NCBI GenBank assembly: GCA_037693485.1
Contig: CM075345.1
Location: 120,488,001 to 120,552,000, forward strand
Direction: 5' to 3'
Origin: Kitagawia praeruptora
Lineage: Eukaryota > Streptophyta > Magnoliopsida > Apiales > Apiaceae
Length of the DNA stretch: 64,000 nt
Shown: positions 55,113 through 64,000 of the stretch, in pieces
Position numbering within the stretch: position 1 is the stretch's first letter
Layout of the letters: each line of letters starts with the position of its first letter
The notes under the pieces: model-generated
What the model was told of the DNA's origin: nothing
What the model saw: only the letters and a program-made list of their open reading frames with translations
Database searches by the model: none
Made by a program: the position numbers and the translations under genes

Positions 55113-57703
55113 AATCTGTTGGGTCCTGCAGTTACAGCATCATTGTTCATATCATTCTGCTTCACATTTAAATCAACACTAGAATCCTCCTGTCTGACTT
55201 CTTTTGCTGTCCACTTCTTTCTAGAGTTAGACTTGGTCTTTCTCTTAGTGGGAGCAGCCTTTTTACCAACATAGGCAGGCATAGAAGTCTCAGCAGTTTC
55301 TAAATAGAAGCATCTTTCAGTAGACAGAATAGGCAAATTGAAACAAGTACTCATAACAACAATTTTGCATGGCATACAGTCAATGTTATTATAGACATCC
55401 ATATTTCTTTGCATAATGGGGGTTCTATGTAAGTTAACACTAACATTGGACGCATTAACCTTATCCTATTTAGGTTTCTTACAAACAAATGTTAAATGTT
55501 GAGATGATCCATAATTATTGCAAAGCTTCCTAGGGGCATCCTTAACATAACTATATCCATTCTTCTTGTTAATCCCTAACTTGCCATTCCTATTCTTAGG
55601 CTTGTAGACATTTTCCTTGACAGTATGTTCTGAAGTTGCTGTCGAGCTACCTTTGATAGTATCTTTCTTTCCCTCTTTCTTTACAACAGGTTTGAAAGTT
55701 GCTGTCTTGGGTTCTCTTTTGACAGTATCTTTTAAAGTTTCTGTCTCATCCTTGTTGTCAGCTACTTTAGAACATTCTGTCTGATTGCTTGGTATAGTTT
55801 CTGTCACGGGAGACTTGACAGTATCTTTTCCTTTGCCCAGTGTGCTATCAATGCACTCATCTTCATCAAGTATCTCTTGTTTGATGAACAAGGAGGTTTC
55901 ATCAAAATCAGCTTGAAGATTTTTGAAAATTGGTTTGTAAACTCTTTTGAGAATATGAGGTTTGACAGCATCACTATCATCAAGAGCAATTGCCTTTCCA
56001 TGCCTTCTACCATACTCGAAACCTATTCCTACTTTCTGATTCTCAGTGTGATTATCATGATATTCCTGGACTAACTTAGAAGAGTTTCTAAATGCTTTGA
56101 GTTTAAACTCATTTTCTGCAATTTGATTCCTGAGAAATTCTTCTATTTCCTTAGCATAGACAATATCATTTTTCAATCTAGCATTCTCTTGAGCTAATGA
56201 ATCTAGGGGACTGGTTCTAAGCAACAACATTTCATTTTCAGATTTGAGAGTTTCATTCTGTTTAGTTAACTTAGCAATTTCTTCGTGAGCAACAGATAAA
56301 CTAACATGAATGTTAAACATCTCAGCACTTAAATCTTCAATGGTATGCTTATACTCAGTTTTAGACATATCAAGTAAAACGAGAGATGGTACCTGATTAG
56401 ATGAACTTGAAGCTTCTTCATCAGGTTTGGCTATGAGGGCTAAGTTCACAAACTCCTCTTCTTCTTCATCTTCAGAATCATCCCAGCATTTTCCTTCAGC
56501 CACATAGGCTCTTCCTTGATTCCTCTTAAACTGATTTCCAGATCCCTTTCCCTGATTCTATCTTGGTCTTCTGCACTCAGTAGCAAAGTGACCTAGCTCA
56601 TTGCAGTTGTAACATCTGAAGTTCGACCTATCCATCATCCCTGTCTTATATCCTCCTCTTGTGGCACCACCAGTGGCTTTTGAAAAACTTCCCTTGTTGA
56701 ACTTAGATGATTGACCCTGTGTCTTGTATGACTTGTCCCTTTTGAACTTGATATTCTTGAATCTCTTAGCCATATAAGCCATGGTTGGATTATCCATGCT
56801 TTCAATCTCTTCTACTGTGTAGAAGTCTTCATCTTCAACATCTTTCAGTTGCAAAACCACCTTCTCCTCATCATCCAACACCTCTTCTATCTTCAACGAT
56901 GGCATTTGTGTTGGTTGTGAACTTTGTGATGGTTCACTTGGACAAGCTACTTGTAGTTCATGAGCTACAAGGGCTCCTGACATGTTTGCTACCTTTCCTT
57001 TGGTTCCAATTTGAATAGCTCTCTTTTGAAAAAGCTCGAGTTCATATGATTTGAGCACACTATAAAGAGTTTCAAGAGAAACATCATTCAAGTTTCTTCC
57101 TTCTCTTTTGGCTGTGACCTTGTGCTCAAGATGCCCAGGGAGAGTGAGCAAAAATTTGATATTAATCTCCTTTCTATCATAGAACTTTCCATGAATTTAT
57201 AACTCAGCTATTAGCTTACTGAGCCTCTCAAACATGTGTGTAAGTTCTTCGCCTGGTTTAGCCATAAAGGCTTTATATTGTGATACAAGAATTTGCCTTT
57301 GATTTTCACGAACCTCTTCACTTCCTTCACACAGTAGCTCTATCTTACTCCACATCTCTTTTGCAGATGTACATCCCATGACATTACCACACATGGCTTT
57401 GTCCAATTTAAGATAGTCTAGCAAGATAAGTTGTAAGTAGTCATTCGAAACTACTTTCTCCTTTTCGGTTTCTGTGTACTCTGAAGGCTTCTTTGCAACC
57501 CAGTGGCCTGGAATGAGTTCATCATTCACAGTAGCAGCAGCTACTTCCTTCTGAGGTATGAATGGGCCGTTCTCAAGGATTCCCAAGTACAGTGGATGGG
57601 CAGCTTTGATAAATAACAAGATCTTTTTTTTTTTCCAGAAATTGTAGTTCTCTTTATCAAAGACTGGAATCTTGATTCCACTTGACTTCTGAACACTCGT
57701 CAT
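55091..57703 (-). pseudogene. Element C gag with three in-frame stops
   Basis: It starts at ATG 57703 (MTSVQKSSGIKIPVFDKENY) shortly after the PBS. A CCHC knuckle CYNCNELGHFATEC lies near 56580-56625. The second knuckle has lost a Cys (CNNYGSSQHLTFVC, near 55490-55530). Stops at 57197, 56558 and 55466 are all in one frame, so no frameshift is needed. A coiled coil lies about 56090-56360. The frame ends at FWVPDAN, where pol takes over in another frame, exactly as in element B. Confidence 0.88.
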
Positions 57704-57728
57704 GATCTTCAGATTTGTATATCAATCT

Positions 57729-57744
57729 GGATGCTCTGATACCA
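57729..57744 (-). other. Element C primer-binding site
   Basis: The minus strand reads TGGTATCAGAGCATCC, a full match to the initiator tRNA-Met 3' end (TGGTATCAGAGC). Confidence 0.9.
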
Positions 57745-57746
57745 GT

Positions 57747-58812
57747 TGTTGGTCCCGGAGTATTGCAGAAGGGGGAGGGGGTTGAATGCAATACTGATAA
57801 AATTCAATCTTTAAAACAACAACGATAATAAAGATTACAAATTATCAGTAGATGTATGCAAGCAATAAGTGAAAACAAGATTTCTCACAAAATAAATGTT
57901 TTATTTATCTTGTGTGAAGTGTTGCTACAACCTAGAGAAAAGTTTCTCCAGCTTCGTTGTCTCTTGAGATTACAAGATTGCTTCGTGTGCGTACATGTAT
58001 AGAAAAGAATCTGAGATGTGTATCTAAGTAGACTAAGATACTCTGTTGTCTCTATCGCATGGGGTGTTGAGCTGCTGTCATTTTCAAGTGGCAGCTCATT
58101 ACAATTTGCACACCCATGTGACTTTCCTAAATTGCTATACAGACGGGATAAACCTTACAAGTAAAGCAACCTAGATTCTTTCTATTTCTAGTTAATACAA
58201 TTCTAGTAGATGTGGATATTACATACACCTCGAATTGACCAGCCTTGTCTTGTGAATCTCTTAAGCTTCTGTCGTAGTCTTTGCAGGTCTGCTACAAACG
58301 ATAGAGTGTTGCAGTAAATCTGTTTCTTGAACATGTAACCTGTCACGGGCTTTGACTGAGAAAAATACCCAAATCAAATAATTCAGTGTGACAGTAACCT
58401 TAACCGTCGAGTTTGCTATCAAAGGAATATTCAGTAGTTGACAGTACGAGCTCCCGCCAATGTTGCTGTCGGAACTCTAGACTTGCTGTTAATTGTGAGA
58501 ATGTTATTGTCCTATGCTTCAGCCAATGTTGATGTCAGATGTAGTCTTGTCGTGACTTTGCAACATTTGTCTTCTTGTAACCTTATTGTCAAGAACATGA
58601 TAGTAACTTTTATTCTTGCTGTCTTCTGGATGTATTCCTTGAGCCTTGAACAAATGTGTGAACTTCTCCCAAATCATACAATTATTACATGACAGCAATT
58701 ATTCGATTACAATGACATAATCTAGCTGTGACAGTATGTTCAACTTAATGAAAACTAAGTACAGGAAAATATAGTTAAGTTGTCTCTATACTATCACCCA
58801 TAAATCCCAACA
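57747..58812 (-). repeat. Element C 5' LTR (1066 bp)
   Basis: Runs from TGTTGGTCCCGGAGTATTGC to AATCCCAACA on the + strand. TGACAGTA/TGACAGCA-type motifs lie at its outer end (about 58389, 58438, 58688 and 58729). It provides the uninterrupted version of the left LTR. Confidence 0.92.
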
Positions 58813-59060
58813 TTTACTATATGAGTCTAGTTTGAGCTGTTATCAAGCTTCCGAGCTTATCGAGTTTTTTTATCGAGCTTTCGACCTTATTGAGTTTTTA
58901 ACCGGGCATTCACGCTTATCGAGTTTTTAAACGAGTTTCCGAACTTTTATCGAATTTTCGAGTTTTTACCGAGCTTTCGAGTTCTTACCGAGTTTTGGAG
59001 TTCTTATCGAGTTTTCAAGTTTATGGGGTTCCTATCAAGTTTTCGTATTTATCTGGTTGT
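58813..59060. repeat. CGAGTTTT(T/A)-rich degenerate tandem repeat
   Basis: Irregular copies of TATCGAGTTTT, CGAGCTTTCGA and ACCGAGTTT occur here. Together with 36571-36673 and 60116-60319 it seems to belong to one older element split by element C. Confidence 0.55.
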
Positions 59061-60115
59061 TATCGAGTTTTCTATTTTTAACTTAATTTCCATGAAAACT
59101 ATTTTTTTATATTATTTTCTTTTTAAGTTTAACCTATTTTTTTTCTTAATTTCAAATAAGAATAAACTTTCAAAATTTTACATTTTATGATTTCGATAAT
59201 CAACTTCTCTAATCAATTAAGTAAACTTTTAGTTTATTCTATTCATATATAAATTTACGGATAAATATTATTTTTATCACAGATTATGAATCTAACTATC
59301 TAAGCATCTTAAGTAGTAAACGATGATAATAAGAATAATAAAATGTGAAACATTTTTTGATTTTGAGCTTATATGTGTTTTATTTTTTCAAAATAGGTAA
59401 ATAGGCACTCTACACCGAGAGTTATTAGTAATTTTATAAATTTTATTTATAATTTAATAGAAATATTGCATACAACAAGTGTATGATGTTACTATCCTGC
59501 TATCATAGTTTATAATTGTACAAAGACAAAATATACGGAAGTAAAATTCAGAAACCGAACTTGATCGCTGACAACTAAGAATCGATCAAAAAATCAATCA
59601 AAGTAGTATAGACTAATCGTAATATCATATATATTTTGATATTTTAATAACAATTTGTAATATTAATTGAATTTTAAAAGCCGTGCATGTAAAAAAATCT
59701 TTGACTCAAGTTATTAATCACTACGTCTGCATGTAAAATTGTACTATATAATTAATTTAATATTATAATATGATAAAAACATACAATACTATATAAATTG
59801 TAGCTCAAAAATATTTGAAATGTAAGTGTTGCACTTTAAAATTTTGCAAAGAAGAGCTAATAACTAAAAATAATAATTATCAATTTAAATTTTACAATAA
59901 TTTTATAAATTATTTATAAAAATGTATAATTAAATATCTCATATTCTCATATTAGAACAAATTTAATTAAAATTTTTTACTAACTATACTAATAATATAA
60001 TATTGCACGTAATATATAAAAAAATCAAGTTAACTTTTAAAAGTAATTTTCATAACTAGTTGAGTGATGACACATAAAACAATAAATACATAATTATTTA
60101 AAAAAAAAAAAAAAA
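59061..60115. other. AT-rich stretch without genes
   Basis: Nothing recognised. It probably is the interior of the CGAG-rich element or plain intergenic DNA. Confidence 0.45.
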
Positions 60116-60319
60116 ATGGAGTTCGAGTTCAAGTCGAGTCGAGCTTGAGTTTATGGAGTCGAGCTCAAATCGAACTCAAAAAAACTTGGCTCCACTCAAA
60201 TTTTTTATCGAACCCAAAAACATGTTCAAACTCGAACTCGATAACTAGTTCGAGTCGTATCGAGCCCATTTTTTCGCATTGAACTCGAGTCGAGCAGGCT
60301 GGTTTAAGTTACACCCGTG
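60116..60319. repeat. CGAGTCGAG-rich terminal region ending TTACACCCGTG
   Basis: GAGTTCGAGTTCAAGTCGAG, AACTCGAACTCGATAAC and GAGTCGAGCAGG words end in TTACACCCGTG. Its complement CACGGGTGTAA resembles the CAGGGGTGTAA end of some plant hAT elements. I could not find a matching 8-bp duplication with the left side. Confidence 0.4.
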
Positions 60320-60479
60320 TCTATCCCCGTTTGGCTCCGCTCACGCTCAGATCATGAAAGCTGTAGTAAAATAAATGGCTAGTATTAATTAATATTATGT
60401 AGAGGAGAGCTTTGTTATTCGAACACCATTATTACTGCCCCCTTCTCACTCCAATCCAGGTTGGTTGTTGATGTAGCAG

Positions 60480-60518
60480 ATGCCGATGGACGCCACCGAG
60501 TCTCGTTATCCTTCTCAG
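60480..60518 (+). CDS. Weak candidate first exon of a host gene
   Basis: ATG at 60480 opens MPMDATESRYPSQ, followed by CAG|GTCTCT, which could be a splice donor. The base composition differs from the surrounding repeats. No downstream exon could be recognised, so this is only a possibility. Confidence 0.2.
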
Positions 60519-60519
60519 G

Positions 60520-61150
60520 TCTCTCTCTCTCTCTCTCTCAACATACATGAATCTTATATGTGTGTATATGTCTCACGCTCGCGCACTCACGACAGTCACC
60601 AATCGATATGTTCAATCTTAATCAATATCACCTGATGTATCAGTTAATTTGATTAATTGATTTCATCACGACATAAAATTTACTTTTATGATTTGATTAA
60701 TTTAGTGTCTACCAATTACAAACAATACCACTTCCACGCTTCAGCTGAGTAAAGTTAGTATGTATATTGTTACTCATTGAAATTTAGTCTAAATACGGAA
60801 ATAGGCCTAATTTATAGTTAATTCTCACCGTTTGAGCATGTAAATGGAGAACTATGACATCGGAATCTATTAAGTGATTTAACTTCCTTAATTACATATG
60901 CCGGAGGTAGAATTTAGAACTGTTCGGGATATCTGATGTCAGAATAGTAACACTGTTATGGAGGAGCTGTACTATTTTGGCATACAATGATATGAGTTTT
61001 GAATTTTCCGCGTGGTGGTATAATACAAATGTTTTGTTTTGGTTGTTGGTGGATTATCTCCGTGGCATCTGTTCCTATATGGTTTAGACGCAACAAGATT
61101 TGCTTTCTGTTTTTTGCTAAAAAGTTAGTGCATACTCGGGTTACCGAATG
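60520..61150. other. Flank without recognised gene
   Basis: A CT microsatellite at 60520-60540 is followed by ordinary AT-rich sequence. Confidence 0.45.
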
Positions 61151-61159
61151 GTAAGGCAT

Positions 61160-61510
61160 CTTAGGTGGTGTCTGGTATTGTTTTTTTTTTTTGTTTTCAA
61201 AATTGTTTTTTATAAGTAAATGCATGAAACTATTTTTGTAGTTCTTTAAATTAATTGGTTTTTGGCAAAAGTTTTCCCAAAACACTCTGTAGGAAACACA
61301 TAACATTGAATTGCTTTATATGATGCAATGTAGTTGAATCATCGTAATAGTTGAGAGGCAGGTTAAGAGTTGTATTGAGAGAATTTTAGATGTAGAAAAC
61401 AAATTTTATTTTCAAAAAACAATATATTTAGGTTTTCTGTTTTTTAACCTTGTTTTCCCAAAGTTTGTTTTTAACCCATTTGTTTTTTGAACATGATTTT
61501 CTTTCTTTAA
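61160..61510 (+). repeat. MITE-like repeat, forward copy (GGTGTCTGGTATTG)
   Basis: The block GGTGGTGTCTGGTATTG, a T-run, TTGTTTTCAAAATTG and later AAAGTTTTCCCAAAACA matches the reverse complement of the right part of 62047-62379. The right end is unclear. Confidence 0.5.
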
Positions 61511-62046
61511 AATAGAAAACAACTTCTCATTTATGTAGCAAAATATGCTATCATTCTCCATGCAGTTACAAGTAAGATGCTATTTGCTTGAGTCATTGCA
61601 TTTTATATAAGTTGTCTTGTGCCGATGATCTTAATCATGTTATTGCTTTTATAATTTGTATGCCCCTTGCTGATTAATTAGCAAGTAACCTGCTCAACTC
61701 AAGACTTAATTACTTTTCAAAGTCAAATTGCTAGTACAAAATTCAAAAATGAACAAACTTCTTTTAATCTACTTAACTCAATTATTGTAACGGCAAAGGA
61801 AGTATTGGCTTGTGTTAGATATGCAGTGCAAATTATTAGGAAGAGGTGGATATATGATATAAGTATATAACTATTGTAAAAAGTTAAACTTGGGTGTAAT
61901 AACGACACAAAATCCACTATCCCATGCTTTTTCGAAAGGGGAATCACGATTGATCTCAAACCTGTAAAGAAGAGACTCAATCTGATATTAATATAAAATC
62001 AGTTTTATTAACCAAATCTACGGTACAATTTTAGAAAAGAAATTAG
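61511..62046. other. Flank without recognised gene
   Basis: No coding similarity. The minus-strand frame at 61723-61980 is not convincing. Confidence 0.4.
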
Positions 62047-62379
62047 GTGTTTGGTTTGGTCCTTTTTTCTTTAAACAGTTTTTAATAAAGAGAGTTTAAA
62101 AAAAACTGAAAACATGAAAATGTTGTGTCCACAGAATGAATTATTGTTTTCTAGATCTAAAACTCTCTTGATAGAATTATTCAAGCTTTCGCTCCACTTT
62201 TACGGAGATTCTAGTATGCATCGTCGAAAGTAAAATGGTGTTCCTTGTTTTCTAAAGATTGTTTTGGGAAAACATTTGTCAAGCACCTTTTAATTTTGAA
62301 ATGATGAAAACAGTTTTTTTGTTTATATTTTTATGAAAACAACCTTGAAAAGAAAAACAAAGAACAATACCGAGGTCAC
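62047..62379 (-). repeat. MITE-like repeat, reverse copy
   Basis: The left end is GGTGTTTGGTTTGGTCC and the right end is CAATACCGAGGTCACC. The complement of the right part matches 61160 onward. It may be a hAT- or Harbinger-type MITE. No clear target duplication was found. Confidence 0.5.
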
Positions 62380-63055
62380 CCAAGTGACTGGTCGCTAATT
62401 TTCAAAAGGTTCTGTGACCAGATTTTAAACTGTTAGAAAGTTCCAGGTACTAGAATGCAGTTTCACAAAATCATGCCAAAACATGTTGGGCTTCAGCTAT
62501 TACAAAATGGACTGGATCATGAAATAACCGGCGGGTCGGGTTGAACAATCAAGACTGTCACAAACTTGGGCTTGGGTGATAGGATTCTGACCGAAGCTAG
62601 GACAACTAGTATCAAGTAAAAAATTCATTTGCAGTTTTAGAAGTGCAAGTAAAAAAATCCATTTGCAATTTTAGAAGCGCTTTATTGTTATAATTTACAT
62701 AGTAATTAACACCTTTGGATTAATGGCGCTTCTAAGTTTAATATTATTTCTTTTTATAATTAATATTTTGTGATGGTGCAATCAGCAAAGAAATATGGTC
62801 TTGGCATCTTGTGTTAGCCTGGAAGTACTTTTTTTAAAATCTTGACTCTTGAGTCTGTCTCTGTTAAAGAAGGAAATCCAGGTCTGTCTGTATTAGGTAT
62901 TCTCATAAGCCTCAGAAACGTCCAAAAGCAGAGTTTGGTAGACAACTGCTTTCTTTACAAAATAAGAAAGAAGCTTCTGGGAAAACAATTCCAACTTGTA
63001 ACTTTTGCTGAATTTTCACAACTTATGTGGAACGCTGATATAACAACTATTTGAA
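62380..63055. other. Flank with a short duplicated word and an unassigned open frame
   Basis: TTCATTTGCAGTTTTAGAAG is repeated about 30 bp later (near 62626 and 62658). A 70-codon frame at 62842-63054 has no recognisable product. Confidence 0.35.
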
Positions 63056-63259
63056 CACGAATAATTCTACCTTCAATTAATACAGTAATTTTTACTTACA
63101 GTCAATGCATAACTTTAATCTGTGCTTTAACCAAAGACTTACCAGCTTTTTCCTACATCAGTTTGTTCGAAACACTTTCCCCCATAACAGGTTCTGTTGG
63201 TCTGAACAGTTCCGAACTGACCCTTTATATGCACCCTCATGGTCTCACACACAGCTAAT

Positions 63260-63299
63260 GGGCGGGCGGAGGGTTTTGGGGGGGTGCCGGGGGGGGGGG
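63260..63299 (+). other. Poly-G tract with G-quadruplex potential
   Basis: GGGCGGGCGGAGGG is followed by a G7 and a G11 run within 40 bases. It contains at least four G-tracts of three or more with short loops, so a quadruplex could form. It stands out in an AT-rich region. Confidence 0.7.
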
Positions 63300-63347
63300 T
63301 TTGGATTACTGAGGAATCATTGTCTCTGTTAGTTACTTGTATATATT

Positions 63348-63440
63348 GTTCATGATTTGTACATGCTGCCAAGAAATCGAATGTTAATGGCTTAATTTGT
63401 ACATGCTGCCAAGAAATAGAATGTTAATGGCTTAATTATA
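63348..63440 (+). repeat. Two-copy 40-bp tandem repeat
   Basis: TTTGTACATGCTGCCAAGAA to GGCTTAAT occurs twice with one difference (TCGAATG, TAGAATG). Confidence 0.85.
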
Positions 63441-64000
63441 ACTTAAACCTTGAAGTATAACTCTTTGCACACATAAAACCTAAAATAAATATCGTAAACA
63501 TCAAATCTCAGCATTTTTAACGTCTCTAATTCAAAACCGAACATGAAACTTTGGTTTCATTCGGCTTCCTAGAAGTGCATGATAAATACCACCAAAGCCC
63601 AATACTGCAGAATTAATTTATTTTGAAAATTTTTTGTGTAACTTTCTGTATTTATCTGTATTTATCTGAATTTCTCTGATTCCCGCGTGATACACTTTGA
63701 ATCGAAAGACTTTTCTCAATTTCAACAAATTTTACTTTTGAATTAAAAACTTTTTAATATATAAATTAAAAAATTTTCTGTAATTTTGAGGGTTTTGGCG
63801 AGTATCTTTTAAAGCCGAACATCAAAATGAAAGCAAAAACACATTTCAATTCATTTTAATAATCTTTAAGTACCGATTATGTATATACACAAACCCTTGC
63901 TCCAATAAACGTTACTGAAGCAGTGCCTAGTCTTCATTGTTTGCTCAGAATCTGATAGTCTGGAAAATCTGAATGAAAATGATTGTGAAATAGAAGTAAA
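63441..64000. other. Right end of window, nothing recognised
   Basis: AT-rich, with no coding similarity or repeat I can name. Confidence 0.45.

Larger units (their letters stand above)
36674..58812 (-). mobile_element. Copia element C (Sirevirus-like, minus strand), both LTRs present
   Basis: The left LTR 36674-45488 (with CACTA-3 inside) and the right LTR 57747-58812 are about 1062 and 1066 bp without the insertion. By eye they differ by only a few per cent. The flanks TTTAT and TTTAC suggest a 5-bp duplication with one change. Minus-strand order is LTR, PBS, gag, pol, spacer with a small extra ORF, aORF, polypurine tract, LTR. Gag, pol and aORF all carry stops or frameshifts. Without CACTA-3 the element is about 14.4 kb. 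Confidence 0.92.

Noticed and set aside
36571..60319. A single hAT element with ends at 36571 and 60319 hosting element C
   Set aside because: Both sides are CGAG-rich and the right end resembles a hAT terminus, but the 8-bp flanks (TATAATTA and TCTATCCC) do not match and the left terminus is poor.
60480..60518. A confident host gene at the right flank
   Set aside because: Only a 13-codon possible first exon was found, with no recognisable downstream exon.

Overview
This is plant nuclear DNA made almost entirely of nested transposable elements. It is most likely from a eudicot, and the additional-ORF family plus the base composition suggest an asterid, but I cannot name the species. I see no rRNA, tRNA, CRISPR array or complete host gene. 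Everything below was read by eye.

Three Ty1/copia elements of the long, Sirevirus-like type form the scaffold. Element A (+ strand, 1-7940) enters the window inside its reverse transcriptase. It ends with RNase H, an intact 1582-codon additional ORF (aORF), a polypurine tract and its 3' LTR. Element B (- strand, 7941-29068) has its left LTR cut by the insertion of A, so only about 55 bp of that LTR remain here. It also has an aORF split by two CACTA transposons, a gag-pol region, a primer-binding site and a complete LTR. Element C (- strand, 36674-58812) has both LTRs (1062 bp without its insertion, and 1066 bp) and a stop-riddled gag-pol-aORF region. Its left LTR is interrupted by a third CACTA element.

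The three CACTA elements (8191-12661, 15791-20706, 37442-45191) each have CACTA...TAGTG ends and perfect 3-bp target duplications (CTG, TTG, GCT). Each has dense subterminal repeats of its own motif. None shows a transposase. All three carry host-gene exons, in the same orientation and with splice signals, behind a CT-rich leader-like stretch. Recognisable donors are RGLG/copine, ALKBH9/10, monodehydroascorbate reductase, plastid pyruvate kinase, HD-ZIP III, succinyl-CoA ligase alpha and a DUF616 protein.

Between B and C (29069-36673) lie a small TRIM-like element, a diverged A-family LTR, a 2.47-kb Gypsy-like solo LTR nested in that LTR with TSD ACATT, and a Mutator-like miniature element. 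A second Mutator-like element sits inside CACTA-3. The right flank (58813-64000) is AT-rich, with repeats, a poly-G tract and at most one weak candidate host exon.

The most striking pattern is that each Copia family carries its own short motif. The motif is clustered upstream of the LTR promoter and again upstream of a separate promoter-like leader that precedes the aORF. In B and C it is also scattered inside coding regions. This fits, but does not prove, a self-recognition system in which the aORF product binds its own family's DNA.
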